64,000 nt of DNA, from the NCBI GenBank assembly GCA_002706885.1, contig PAKY01000064.1:1-64000 (forward strand), read 5' to 3'. Of this stretch, positions 1 through 9,181 are shown piece by piece. The notes under the pieces are model-generated. The model worked only from the letters and a program-made list of their open reading frames with translations. It ran no database searches and was not told the DNA's origin. Position 1 is the stretch's first letter. Each line of letters starts with the position of its first letter. Made by a program: the position numbers and the translations under genes. The DNA is from Phycisphaerae bacterium. Its GTDB lineage: Bacteria > Planctomycetota > Phycisphaerae > Phycisphaerales > UBA1924.

Positions 1-21
1 CCGCGACGCAGCCAGCGAGGC

Positions 22-1566
22 GTGAACGTGACGCCTCCGCGACCGACACGCCCGGCCGCCCAGCATCCGCCGCGACGATCGGCCGGACAGGCCACCGCCC
101 CCACCACCGCTCCACGCGCGGAGGCGGGCGAGATGTCGCCGCGTCCGGCGGCCGAGGGCCGTCCGTTCCGGCTCTGGGCGTGCGGCGCGCTCGATCTTCA
201 CGATCGCCTGTGGGCCACGCGCGGCGTTCAGGTGATCCGTGCAACAGCGGCGACAACGCCCGCGAAGGACGCATCGCTCTATCTGCTTCTTGCCGTCGAT
301 CAACTCGTGCGGTTCTCGCTGCCCGACGCCATCGCGCGTCTCCACTGGCTCAGCCCGGAGATCCTCAAGCTCCGGATCATCTCGAGCCCGTCGGAGAATT
401 ACCGCGAGAGCGTCGTGACCTCGACCGACGACGCGTTTCTCGGCTTTCGTCGCCAGTACGGACGGCGGGGCGGCGCGACGGGGCGGGCGTGGCTCACGAG
501 TTCCGCTGCGATCGCGCGAGTTTGGGCCGACGCGAACTCACAGGCGGAGGCGACGCACGCCATCCGTTCGCTCGCGAAGAAGCGTGCCTCGGCGCCGCTC
601 GAAACGCGCGGGATGAGCGTCGACCACGCTTCTGAGCGGGAGTTCGAAGCGTGGCTGGCCGACGCGATCGGACCGGAAGACCGGGTGGACGCTGCCTTCG
701 CGGGGGTGTTCGAACACGCCGAGGGCGTGTGGGTGCACTACGACGCGGAGGTCGATCCGTCGGCGACGCTCGTCGCGCCGCTCTGGATCGGCGCAGGTGC
801 CCGGATCGGGGCGGATGACCTGCTCGTTGGACCAGCGGTCGTCGAGGACTCGGATGGGCTTGAGCTGCAGCAACCGCCCGTCGACTGGATCGACATGCGG
901 TCGTACCACTGGGGGCTGCCGCCGCTGCGCGCGGGCGATCGCGGTCGATTGCTCGCGAAGCGGTGCTTTGACATCGTGTTCGGCCTCGCGGCGCTGCTGC
1001 TCACCGCGCCGCTCTTTCCGCTCACGGCGCTCGCGATCCTCATCGAGGACGGCCGTCCTGTATTCTTCACGCACACGAGACAGACGAGGGGCGGCGCCGA
1101 GTTCCCCTGCATCAAGTTCCGAACCATGGTGAAGAACGCCGAGGACATCAAGGCGAATCTCCAGAAAGCCAACCAGGCCGACGGCCCGCAGTTCTTCATG
1201 GACGATGACCCGAGGCTGCTCCGCGTCGGCAAGCTGCTCCGCAAGCTGCAGATCGACGAGCTCCCGCAGTTCATCAACGTGCTTCTCGGGCACATGAGCG
1301 TGGTCGGACCGCGCCCGAGCCCCGAGAAGGAGAATCAGTACTGCCCCGCGTGGCGGGAAGCACGGCTTAGCGTGCGACCGGGCGTGACGGGGCTGTGGCA
1401 GGTCCGCCGAACGCGGGCCGCCGACACCGACTTCCAGGAATGGATCCGCTACGACCTTCAGTACGTCCGGCACCAGTCGATGTGGCGTGACATCGGCATC
1501 ATCGTCGAGACGGTCTGGCGGATCTTCGTGAAACCGGCCGCGACACGTCAGAAGGAACGATCGTGA
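22..1566 (+). CDS. Exopolysaccharide-initiating sugar transferase (polyprenyl-phosphate sugar-1-phosphate transferase) with atypical N-terminus
   Basis: Predicted to move a sugar-1-phosphate from a UDP-sugar to undecaprenyl phosphate, the first membrane step of exopolysaccharide synthesis. The C-terminal ~200 residues are a clear bacterial sugar transferase domain: a membrane helix at about 313-341 starting KRCFDIVFG, then KFRTM, the catalytic-type IDELPQ near residue 411, SVVGPRP and RPGVTGLWQV. The first ~300 residues are not the usual multi-helix WbaP/EpsB region. They look soluble, and near 240-270 carry a short hexapeptide-like stretch (DPSATLVAPLWIGAGARIG), which suggests a degenerate nucleotidyltransferase/left-handed-helix module. 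The GTG at 22 is the first start in the window, but the frame is open to the window edge, so the true start may lie upstream. The 3' end overlaps the next gene by 4 bases (GTGA). The transferase domain is secure; the sugar is unknown. Confidence 0.88.
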   Translation: MNVTPPRPTRPAAQHPPRRSAGQATAPTTAPRAEAGEMSPRPAAEGRPFRLWACGALDLHDRLWATRGVQVIRATAATTPAKDASLYLLLAVDQLVRFSLPDAIARLHWLSPEILKLRIISSPSENYRESVVTSTDDAFLGFRRQYGRRGGATGRAWLTSSAAIARVWADANSQAEATHAIRSLAKKRASAPLETRGMSVDHASEREFEAWLADAIGPEDRVDAAFAGVFEHAEGVWVHYDAEVDPSATLVAPLWIGAGARIGADDLLVGPAVVEDSDGLELQQPPVDWIDMRSYHWGLPPLRAGDRGRLLAKRCFDIVFGLAALLLTAPLFPLTALAILIEDGRPVFFTHTRQTRGGAEFPCIKFRTMVKNAEDIKANLQKANQADGPQFFMDDDPRLLRVGKLLRKLQIDELPQFINVLLGHMSVVGPRPSPEKENQYCPAWREARLSVRPGVTGLWQVRRTRAADTDFQEWIRYDLQYVRHQSMWRDIGIIVETVWRIFVKPAATRQKERS

Positions 1567-4500
1567 AGGCACGCGTCAAGAAGCGACTTCTCCTCCTCGT
1601 AGCCGCCCTCGCCGTCGGGGCGGTGGGCCTGGGCGCCGTCTACTACATCCGCGGGCAGCAGCGCGCGGCGCTCGTCGAGCAATCGCTCGCGGACGGCATG
1701 GAGGCGTACGAGGCGGGCGACTACGAGGCCGCGGTCGACGACCTCGGCTATTACGTTGCGCGGAACAAGCAGGACAAGGACGTGCTCCGCGCGTTCGCCG
1801 ATTCCTTGCTGCGCACGCCCGACCCCAACGGCAAGCGTCACGCGCTCGCGATCCAGGTCTACGAGCTGATCATCGATGGCGAGACCGAGGTCGGCGAAGA
1901 GCACATCAAACTGCTGGAGCTCCTCGCGGGTTCGGGGCTCGCGTCGGAGCTTCTCGATCGATCGGATCGGTTCCTGGGGATGGATCCGGGCAACCGGGAG
2001 GCGACGTTCTTCAAGGTGCAGGCCCTCGCGTCGCTTGGGCGCCACGGCGACGCGGTCACGACCTCCGCTGAGTTCGCCGCCGAGAATCCTGACGACCTCG
2101 AGGCGTGGGTAACGGCGTACAGCGCCCTCCGCGCCGCCGACCGCACCGACGACGAGATCATCGAGGCGGCGCGCGAGGCCGCGTCGCGAGAGGGAGCGGG
2201 CCAGCTCGTCAGGGTGGCCGCCGCGGGGGTGCTTGCTGACTACAACCAGATCGACGAGGCGAAGCAGATCCTCGAGAGCATCGTCGGCGACCCCGCGACC
2301 CTCGAGCCGCGGGTCATGACCGCGGCGATCGCGACGGCGAATGCGCTCGCGGCGAAGGACGAATCGATGCGTCCGCTTGCGCAGTCGCTGCTGCGCGCGG
2401 CGGCGGACGACGACGCCCCCGAGGAACTCCGCGCCTACGCCGCGGGCTGGGCGTGGCGACACGGTGAGCTCGGCGACGTGCTCCGGATCATCGGGTCGCT
2501 CGGCGCGGCGCCCGCCGAGGCCGACACGACGACGCTCGGCCTATTGCTCCTGACGGTCAGCGAGGTCGAACAACTCGGCGTCGGCGACGTTGCGGAAGGC
2601 ATCGAGGCGGGCCCGATCCGCGAGGCCCTCGCGTCGCGACGTGATGACGATGCCTCGGCGTGGCTCCAGACCATCGATGGCTTCGAGCGCCTCCGCGCCG
2701 ACGAGATCATCGAGGCCCGGGACGCCTTCACCAGCGCGACCGATCGGAGCAGCGGCCTCGCGGCAGAGATCGCGACGTTCTTCAACGCCCAGGTCTGGCT
2801 CCGAACGGGCGAGCGGGCCCTTGCCAAGCAGCGGCTCGCGCGTCTCGGACGCGATCCGGCGTGGCGACGGGCGCGGTATGTGCTCAGCGGAGCGTTCATA
2901 GCGGAAGGCGCCTACGAGCAGGGGATCGGGCTCCTCGCCCGCGAACCGTCGCTTTCGACGTGGCGCGAGGGCGTCGAGCGGCTGACACTCGCGACCGTGG
3001 AGGCCGCGAGCCAGCCCGGCGCGGAACAGGCCAGGAAGCAGTTCGCGCTCGAGCTCAGCCGCAACTATGCCGAGCAGGTCGGCGACGCCCCCTTTGCGAT
3101 GTCGCTACGAGCACGCGCCGCGCTGGCCGCGGGCGTCACCGCCGACGGTCTCGCGATCGCGCGGTCGCTCCTTGAATCCGGCGGCATCGAGCAGATCGGC
3201 AGCGAGGGGCAGCGCCTCGCGGACGCCGTCGCCGCGGTCGACGGCGAACTCGCGGCGTCCCTGCGTGAGGCCGCGATGCGGGGCGGCGGCGAGCCCCGCG
3301 GCATCGTCGCTGACGCCCTCACGGCGGCGACTGAGGGCGAACCCGAACGCGGTCTGACGCTCCTGGAGTCGATCCCCGAGGATCGACGCGGCGAGTCGTA
3401 CGCCATCGCCTACGCCACTCTGCTCGACGCCACGGGCGCCGAGAACGCCACCGACGAGCTCGCTCGCGTTGCCGAGACCTATCCGGAGAGCGTCGATGCG
3501 CAGATCGTCCTGCTCCAGTCGGCCGCGGGCTGGGAGGATCTCGACGCCGTGCGCTCCGCGATCGCGCGGCTGAAGCGGCTGTCCGGACCGCAGGGCGCCA
3601 GGTGGCGGATCGCCGAGAGCCGTCTCCAGCTCACCGAGAACGAGTCGGACGCCGCGGCGAGCGCCGTGCTGCTCCAGATTCAGCGGGTGCTCGAGATCGA
3701 CGCCCGCAACGTTGATGCGCTCGTCATCGCCTCCACCGCGGCGCGGCGGCTTGGCGACGACGCCGAAGCGATCGATTACCTGGACCGCGCTCGCATCGCC
3801 GAGCCGAATCGAGCCGGTCTCTATCCCGCGCTCATTACGATGCTCCGTGCTCAGGGCAGGAACCCGGCCGCGATCGCGCGGCTCCGCGAGTTCGCAGAAG
3901 TGCCGATCGCGCAGCCCCGTCTCATGCGTCGGCGCGCCGAGATGCTCGACGAGATCGGTCTCGCGGAGCTCGCGATCGCGGACCGCGAACGCCTCGCCGC
4001 CTCAGGCGACACGGATGACCGAGCCGCCCTGATCGGGACGCTCGCGGCCGCCGGTCGCGTGGACGACGCGATGAGCCGACTCGAAGCGCTCCAGCAGCGC
4101 GGGGAGACGCTCTCATCCTCGGCCACGATCTCGCTGGCGTATGCGCTCGGGCGCGCGGGGCGGATCGCGAGCGGTCTCGAGTTGCTCGGGTCGCTCCCTG
4201 CGGACTCGACGGATCGCGACCAGACCGTTCTCCGCGCCGACTACCTTCTGGGGTTCGGACGCGGTGACGAGGCGCTGGGCGAGTTACACAAGTCGGTCGA
4301 GGCCGACCCGGCCAACGCCGAGGCCTGGATCCGACTGATCCGGACGCACGCTCTCTCGGGCAACGCCGACGAAGCACGTGACGCGGCGCAGAACGCCGCG
4401 ACTTCGGCGCCGTCCGATCATCGCCTCCCCGTTCTCGCGAAGGCATTCGCGTCGGAGGGATCGGAGGCCCGTATCCGCCGGTTCGCGGCTCTGGTGTATG

Positions 4501-5756
4501 CCACGATGAGCCGATCAGCGGACGACGAGGGAGACGCGGCCGCTGGCGCCGTGCGTCGGTTCCTCGACGGCGGCATGACCCTTGAAACGCTCGCGCAACG
4601 CCTCGACGACCTGACGCTCGAACGCCCCGACCGCTACCCGATCTACGGGTTGCTCGCGGAGGTGCATCTTGCACTGGGTGAACCGGACGATGCGATCGAG
4701 GTCTACCGCCTCGCCGAGAGCGTGCTCCCCAACGATCCGCGTCCCGTTCAGGACGCGGCGCGGACGCTCGCTGATCTCGGGCGCCACGACGAAGCCGCGC
4801 GAGCGGCCCGCGCGTGGGCGGAACGTGATCCCGCAAACAGCTGGCGGGCCACGCTCGCCGAGGCGATTGGTCTCACCGGTATCGGAAGCTTTAACCGCGC
4901 CGCGACCCTCTTCGGAGGAGAACGGCAGCGCCTGACGAGCGAACCTCGTCAGTTCGCCCGCGAACTGGAGGCATACGCGGCGGTACTCGGCAAGCTCGGG
5001 CGGGCCGCGGAAGCCAGCCGCCTCGTGCAGGAGACCGCGGCCGCTCCGGAGGTTTCGGGGTCTGTGGCGGCCGAGGCGGCCACAACTCTTGCGCAATCCG
5101 ATGCTTCCGGCGCACGGAGCCTCGTCGAGGACGCGACGAGCGCCCTTGTCTCGCAAAGGATTGGGCGGGCTCGGCTCGTCTACGCGTGGTACCAAATCGG
5201 CCTTCAGACCAACAACAAGGCCGACCTGACACGAGCGATCCAGGTCACCGAGTTCGATCCGAGCCGCCCGGAATCAGAGGTTGCCGAGACTTGGGCGTTG
5301 CTGGGATCGATCCACCAGCTTCTGGGCAACACCGATCAGGCCGAGTCGCTGCTCCGTGCCGCCGTCGACGCCGACCCGGATCAGGCGGACGTCAACAACA
5401 ACCTCGCGTACCTGCTGGTTCTCAAGGAGAAAGATTTCTCCGAAGCGATCCGTCTCGCCGAGGCGGCCATCCGGATCGGTCGCGAGCGGAACATGGCAGC
5501 GTCGGTCGTCCGGGAGTACTACGACACGCTGGGTCTCGCCCATCTCGGAGCGGGCCAGGCCGCCGACGCGGCCAACGCGTTCCGCGAGGGACTGTCGCTC
5601 GACCCGAACGCCGTGCACCTTGCTATCGGACTCGCGGAGTCGCTCGTTGCCATGAACGATTTCGATGAGGCCCGGCGTGTTCTGGATGGGCTTCCGAACG
5701 CGTTGGACGACGAGAATCAGCAGCGCGCCGCCAATGTCCGATCAATGCTGCCATGA
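1563..5756 (+). CDS. Giant membrane-anchored TPR-repeat protein of the exopolysaccharide/exosortase locus
   Basis: A 1397-residue protein with one N-terminal membrane helix (about residues 8-28, preceded by KARVKKR), so probably anchored in the inner membrane with the rest in the periplasm. The remainder is tetratricopeptide-like helical repeats throughout, with typical signatures such as GDYEAAVDDL near residue 52, LGEPDDAIEVYRLAE near 1040 and LGNTDQAESLLRAAVDADP near 1257. Its GTG start overlaps the stop of the sugar transferase (GTGA), so the two are translationally coupled. Large TPR proteins accompany EPS/PEP-CTERM loci in other bacteria (PrsT-type), where they are thought to scaffold export or assembly. 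That role here is inference from position and architecture; no catalytic motif is visible. Confidence 0.85.
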   Translation: MKARVKKRLLLLVAALAVGAVGLGAVYYIRGQQRAALVEQSLADGMEAYEAGDYEAAVDDLGYYVARNKQDKDVLRAFADSLLRTPDPNGKRHALAIQVYELIIDGETEVGEEHIKLLELLAGSGLASELLDRSDRFLGMDPGNREATFFKVQALASLGRHGDAVTTSAEFAAENPDDLEAWVTAYSALRAADRTDDEIIEAAREAASREGAGQLVRVAAAGVLADYNQIDEAKQILESIVGDPATLEPRVMTAAIATANALAAKDESMRPLAQSLLRAAADDDAPEELRAYAAGWAWRHGELGDVLRIIGSLGAAPAEADTTTLGLLLLTVSEVEQLGVGDVAEGIEAGPIREALASRRDDDASAWLQTIDGFERLRADEIIEARDAFTSATDRSSGLAAEIATFFNAQVWLRTGERALAKQRLARLGRDPAWRRARYVLSGAFIAEGAYEQGIGLLAREPSLSTWREGVERLTLATVEAASQPGAEQARKQFALELSRNYAEQVGDAPFAMSLRARAALAAGVTADGLAIARSLLESGGIEQIGSEGQRLADAVAAVDGELAASLREAAMRGGGEPRGIVADALTAATEGEPERGLTLLESIPEDRRGESYAIAYATLLDATGAENATDELARVAETYPESVDAQIVLLQSAAGWEDLDAVRSAIARLKRLSGPQGARWRIAESRLQLTENESDAAASAVLLQIQRVLEIDARNVDALVIASTAARRLGDDAEAIDYLDRARIAEPNRAGLYPALITMLRAQGRNPAAIARLREFAEVPIAQPRLMRRRAEMLDEIGLAELAIADRERLAASGDTDDRAALIGTLAAAGRVDDAMSRLEALQQRGETLSSSATISLAYALGRAGRIASGLELLGSLPADSTDRDQTVLRADYLLGFGRGDEALGELHKSVEADPANAEAWIRLIRTHALSGNADEARDAAQNAATSAPSDHRLPVLAKAFASEGSEARIRRFAALVYATMSRSADDEGDAAAGAVRRFLDGGMTLETLAQRLDDLTLERPDRYPIYGLLAEVHLALGEPDDAIEVYRLAESVLPNDPRPVQDAARTLADLGRHDEAARAARAWAERDPANSWRATLAEAIGLTGIGSFNRAATLFGGERQRLTSEPRQFARELEAYAAVLGKLGRAAEASRLVQETAAAPEVSGSVAAEAATTLAQSDASGARSLVEDATSALVSQRIGRARLVYAWYQIGLQTNNKADLTRAIQVTEFDPSRPESEVAETWALLGSIHQLLGNTDQAESLLRAAVDADPDQADVNNNLAYLLVLKEKDFSEAIRLAEAAIRIGRERNMAASVVREYYDTLGLAHLGAGQAADAANAFREGLSLDPNAVHLAIGLAESLVAMNDFDEARRVLDGLPNALDDENQQRAANVRSMLP

Positions 5757-5897
5757 ACGGCCGTTATGATGCCGTTACCATCAACCAAATTCGTCGTAAT
5801 CTTTCAACAAAAAAGGAAGTTAACGTGATCCTCGCGTGCCGTTCGCGTATTCATACTGGGCAAGGCACTCGCTTTGCCAAGGGAAGAAAGTGTGAAG

Positions 5898-6431
5898 ATG
5901 CGAACCACGTGTACCGCGATCATGGCGCTGACCTCGAGCGCTGCTCTTGGAGCTCCCACGCTGACCGCAACGCCTGGAACGGGCGGGGCTGACGGCTGGA
6001 ACACGGCCGTTTGGCCGGCCATGACGTCCGGCGTGCGGTCGGACACCGTTCAGATCAGCTTCCTTGGCAGCAGTCCTGTCCTGACGATCACGAACGAAGA
6101 CTCGGGCGTGACCCGTGGTCAGGCGTTCGTTATCCCGATGAACCAGATCGATGGATGGCAAACGTTCACCGAAACGCTCGGTGGTTCGAACGCCACTCCG
6201 ACGGGCGAGACGACGAGTGAGCAGGGTGGCCAGATCTACGCCGGCAGCCCGTTGATGGGCGCGGGGCCGCAGTCGCCGCAGGGTCAGCTCCTGTCGGGGT
6301 CTCTCGCGATGCTTCCGCCAGCGGGGACGGCCGTCCCCTTGCCTTCGCCGGCAACGCTGGCGGCGATCGGAATCGGTGGACTGTTGTTCGGGTCCCGCCG
6401 GCGTATCTCCGCCAAATCGATCAACCCGTAA
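5898..6431 (+). CDS. Small exported protein with PLP-type (PEP-CTERM-like) C-terminal sorting tail
   Basis: A 177-residue secreted protein of unknown function. The ATG at 5898 gives a signal peptide (MRTTCTAIMALTSSAALGA) and is preceded by a purine-rich GGGAAGAAAG; a GTG two codons upstream is also possible. The C-terminus has VPLPSPATL, a hydrophobic stretch, then SRRR, which is the three-part layout (Pro motif, membrane helix, basic end) of exosortase/PEP-CTERM substrates. Unlike its three relatives in this window, it continues about eight residues beyond the basic cluster. The middle is Thr/Ser/Gly-rich with no recognised domain. It sits downstream of the TPR gene after 141 bases of comparatively AT-rich DNA, so it may have its own promoter. 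Confidence 0.72.
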   Translation: MRTTCTAIMALTSSAALGAPTLTATPGTGGADGWNTAVWPAMTSGVRSDTVQISFLGSSPVLTITNEDSGVTRGQAFVIPMNQIDGWQTFTETLGGSNATPTGETTSEQGGQIYAGSPLMGAGPQSPQGQLLSGSLAMLPPAGTAVPLPSPATLAAIGIGGLLFGSRRRISAKSINP

Positions 6432-6476
6432 GACTTGAAAAAAGTTGAAGATATCGCGCTTCACTTTGAAAATTGG

Positions 6477-6487
6477 TCAGGTAGACT
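6477..6487 (+). promoter_or_regulatory. Shared 11-base motif upstream of a sorted-protein gene (copy 1)
   Basis: TCAGGTAGACT lies 123 bases before the ATG at 6611, within the AT-richer 6432-6490 stretch that also has TTGAAA at 6466. A near-identical TCAGGTAGTCT precedes the other sorted-protein gene at 9182. It may be part of a promoter, but no convincing paired -35/-10 could be placed. Treat it as a motif to test. Confidence 0.22.
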
Positions 6488-6610
6488 AAAGTGGTCAATG
6501 TTCCGGCGTTGGTCTGCGCCGGATGAGTGAGAGTGAGTGAGAAGCTCAGGTCAGAGGATTAGGGTGTCCCTGGATGGACGCCCTCAAGTAGTGGAAGAGG
6601 AGTGTGTCCG

Positions 6611-7264
6611 ATGAAGAATCTCGCGCTTGCTGGCATCGTTGCCGCGGTCAGTGGAACGGCGATGGCCGCGTCCACTGAAGTCCAGTTCGACTTCCAGGGT
6701 ATGGATATCCAGGCCACCGACGGCATGGGCAACAACACCGCTTTCGGCGGCGTGTCCCACACCGGCGCCCTGCGTGTTGAGGGCAGCACCGCCCTCGGCG
6801 CTTCGCTCGACATCACCGAGGACCGCGGTGCGGTTCCCTCGGCCGAGGTCGGCATGGGCACGGCGACCGACTTCACCTTCGACATGACCGTCCTGCTCAG
6901 CAACGGCGCCGTCACCGGCGGTTCGCTGCTGATCTCGATCGGCGCCGACACCTACACCGCTGACATCGTCTCGGGCATCGGTTCGGTCCGCCAGTCGGCC
7001 GGCCAGACCCCCCGCTTCGAGGTTGACGGTCTGACCTTCGCTGGCGCGTTCAGCGGCACGACCTTCGCCGGCATCGACGTTTCCCGCTTCGTCGCCCCGC
7101 TCGGCGGCAGCTTCGTGAACTTCGAGTACCGCCCGAACGGCGCGGGCTTCGACGGCCAGGCCGACACCGAAGTCTTCGTCGTGATCCCGCTCCCGACGAC
7201 CGTCGGCCTCGCTGGCGCCGGCCTCCTCGGCGTCGCGGGCATCCGTCGTCGCCGCTCGGTCTGA
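6611..7264 (+). CDS. Exported protein with IPLP-type (PEP-CTERM-like) C-terminal sorting tail
   Basis: A 217-residue exported protein of unknown function. The ATG at 6611 has a good ribosome site (AGGAG at 6598-6602) and gives a clear signal peptide, MKNLALAGIVAAVSGTAMAA. The body is Gly/Thr/Asp-rich and probably all-beta (for example VQFDFQGMDIQ, TFDMTVLLSNG). The end is IPLPTTVGLAGAGLLGVAGIRRRRSV: a Pro motif, a small hydrophobic helix and a four-Arg cluster, as in exosortase substrates, where the tail would be cut and the protein transferred to the surface. Upstream starts at 6602 and 6604 are less likely because they overlap the ribosome site. A strong terminator follows at 7361. Confidence 0.78.
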   Translation: MKNLALAGIVAAVSGTAMAASTEVQFDFQGMDIQATDGMGNNTAFGGVSHTGALRVEGSTALGASLDITEDRGAVPSAEVGMGTATDFTFDMTVLLSNGAVTGGSLLISIGADTYTADIVSGIGSVRQSAGQTPRFEVDGLTFAGAFSGTTFAGIDVSRFVAPLGGSFVNFEYRPNGAGFDGQADTEVFVVIPLPTTVGLAGAGLLGVAGIRRRRSV

Positions 7265-7360
7265 GCTTTCGGCTCACGATCAGAGGTCGGGTAGATCCGG
7301 CTTCAAAACGGTGAAGGCGACGCTGTTCGCGCCACCCCACCTTCAAGCGATCTCAACGAG

Positions 7361-7388
7361 GGCCATCCCGATCAGGGATGGCCTTTTT
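7361..7388 (+). terminator. Rho-independent terminator after the sorted-protein gene
   Basis: Perfect 9-base stem GGCCATCCC / GGGATGGCC with a 5-base GATCA loop followed directly by TTTTT. It lies 97 bases after the stop of the 6611 gene and between two convergent genes. Only the plus-strand side has a T run, so it ends plus-strand transcription. Confidence 0.9.
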
Positions 7389-7403
7389 CGTTGGGTGATT
7401 CGG

Positions 7404-8609
7404 TTAGGGACAGCCCTGCGCGTAGCCCTGAAGGAACATCACCACGTCGGCGATGTCGAACACACCGTGCGGGCCCGCGTAGTCGACCCGAGCGTCGCTC
7501 GCGGCGAAGAAGGTCAGGAACGCGATCACATCGGCGAGATCAACTTGACCGAACGGGGCCGCAAGGTCCACCGGTGAACAGGGGACGGCGCCGAAGGTGT
7601 TGCCGCCCATGTCAGTGGTGGCGCCGGATCGATCGGCGGGCGCGTTGTTCGAGAATCGCGAGCCACCGAACACGACCTGGCCATCGCCGCCGCCGTGAAG
7701 GGCGCCGCTGTTCGCCGCGGCGTCGTTGCCGACGACGTCGGTATCGATGATGGCGATGACGGACCCGTCACCGGCGTAGGCCGCGGCGCCTTCGCTTGCG
7801 GTGTTGAATCGGAACTCGGTAGCGGTGACGTTCACGGTCGCGCCGTCCTCTGCGTAGAGGGCGCCGCCCATGCCCGAGACGTTGCCCGACATCGAGCCAC
7901 CCGTGAGCTCGAGGCCGCCGTTGACGACCGCGATCGCGCCCCCGACACCCGCGCTGTTGGTCGCGAAGGTTGAGTCGACGAGGGTGACGAGCGTCGGCTC
8001 GAAGCCCTCCGGCGCCACCATCAGGCCGCCGCCGAGATCGGCCAGGTTCGACTTGAACGTGCAGGACTGGAGCGTGGGGTGCGAGCCGCACGACGCAAAG
8101 GCGCCGCCGCCCGAATCCGCGACGTTGTCCTTGAACGTCACGCGACGGAGGGTCGGCTCGCCGATGAGGAACGCGCCGGCGCCGTTGGTGGCGTGGTTGT
8201 CGAGAATGATCGCATCCTCGAGCGTGACGCTGCCGCGGAGGAAGGCGCCGCCGCCGTTCTCACTCGAGCCGCCCCGGACGGTCAGACCGCGGATGACCGT
8301 CGCGGCCTCCTCGCTGTCCGACAGGACCAGCACGACGGGACCGGTCCCGCCGCCATCGACGACGGTGTTCGGAGCGCCGTCGACGCCGACCACCGTCAAT
8401 GCCTTGTTGCGAATCGCGAACCCGCCGTATGTGCCGGCGGACACACGGATCTCCCCCCCCGGCTCGGCCGCGTCAACGGCGGCCTGAATCGTTGCATAGT
8501 CCTGCGGGACGAGGTAGAGAGACTCCGCCTGTCCCGCGGTCGCGACAAGACTGGTCGCCGCGACGCTCGCCCAGCCGAGGCTGAGCCCGAAACGAGTAAG
8601 CTGTGACAT
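7404..8609 (-). CDS. Secreted Pmp-like parallel beta-helix protein with C-terminal GC-type dockerin
   Basis: A 401-residue exported protein. The chosen ATG (8609) begins MSQLTRFGLSLGWASVAAT..., a signal peptide ending near AGQAES, with a CGGGGG site upstream. Frames further upstream lack signal-like sequence. After YATIQAAVDAAEPGGEIRV, the standard entry of secreted right-handed beta-helix proteins, come repeated GGGAF / FxDN-type rungs like those of polymorphic membrane proteins. The last ~60 residues hold two contiguous dockerin-like halves bounded by Cys: PCSPVDLAAPFGQVDLADV and GVFDIADVVMFLQGYAQGCP. This dockerin type is characteristic of Phycisphaerae; its binding partner is not known to me. 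The protein may bind or modify polysaccharide, but no catalytic residues can be named. Confidence 0.82.
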   Translation of the reverse strand: MSQLTRFGLSLGWASVAATSLVATAGQAESLYLVPQDYATIQAAVDAAEPGGEIRVSAGTYGGFAIRNKALTVVGVDGAPNTVVDGGGTGPVVLVLSDSEEAATVIRGLTVRGGSSENGGGAFLRGSVTLEDAIILDNHATNGAGAFLIGEPTLRRVTFKDNVADSGGGAFASCGSHPTLQSCTFKSNLADLGGGLMVAPEGFEPTLVTLVDSTFATNSAGVGGAIAVVNGGLELTGGSMSGNVSGMGGALYAEDGATVNVTATEFRFNTASEGAAAYAGDGSVIAIIDTDVVGNDAAANSGALHGGGDGQVVFGGSRFSNNAPADRSGATTDMGGNTFGAVPCSPVDLAAPFGQVDLADVIAFLTFFAASDARVDYAGPHGVFDIADVVMFLQGYAQGCP

Positions 8610-9181
8610 GGAATGCCCCCGATGTGCCCTTAACTCCTGAAGTGGCGCGGTTACGGGGTGCTCTTTGGTTGTCGCGCCCGCCGTCGTGGCAGGCTGAAGC
8701 AGAGACATGGCTAGCCGTGAAAATTCACTCATTCTCCCGGCTGGATACACGCAAGCCCAGGATGTGGTCTCCACACTTCCCTCTCTCGTTCCAACTGATC
8801 CAGCGTTAACAATGCGAAACGATCCCCACGCTCGCCAGACGGATTTCGGCGTTCGATGCACCGAAAGTCCACCTGAAGCGGATGAGTCGCGCCTTCCGTC
8901 GACCCCCCCGCCCGCGAACGCCGCATTTCTCCGGACGTAGCGAACGCGCGAAGGCGTAGCCTAACGTGGACCCGCCTCGAAAGAAACCGGGCAAATCTCT
9001 CCATTTTCTCTGTCGTCCCCAGAGTGACGATCAATCTCGTCGGGCGTCCGTAAGCCACTCATTTGCATGAGATTGCGATAGGTGGATCTGGATCGATTCC
9101 CCGCCTTCAGGTAGTCTCCTCGGGGACGGCAATGGGTCTGTTTTCCCATAGCTCGACGCGGAAGAGAGTGGAGGGTTCGGG
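8610..9181. other. 572-base divergent intergenic region
   Basis: Lies between the beta-helix gene (minus) and a sorted-protein gene (plus), so it should hold both promoters. No strong -35/-10 pair stands out on either strand. The only item noted is TCAGGTAGTCT at 9107-9117, matching a motif at 6477 upstream of another sorted-protein gene. No credible small gene, RNA or terminator was seen. Confidence 0.4.
9107..9117 (+). promoter_or_regulatory. Shared 11-base motif upstream of a sorted-protein gene (copy 2)
   Basis: TCAGGTAGTCT, differing in one base from the copy at 6477. It sits 64 bases before the ATG at 9182, compared with 123 bases for the other copy. Significance is unproven because two copies of 11 bases could arise by chance in this much sequence. 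Confidence 0.22.

Noticed and set aside
5755-5764. AACGGCCGTT as a terminator after the TPR gene
   Set aside because: Ten-base palindrome without loop or T run; expected by chance.
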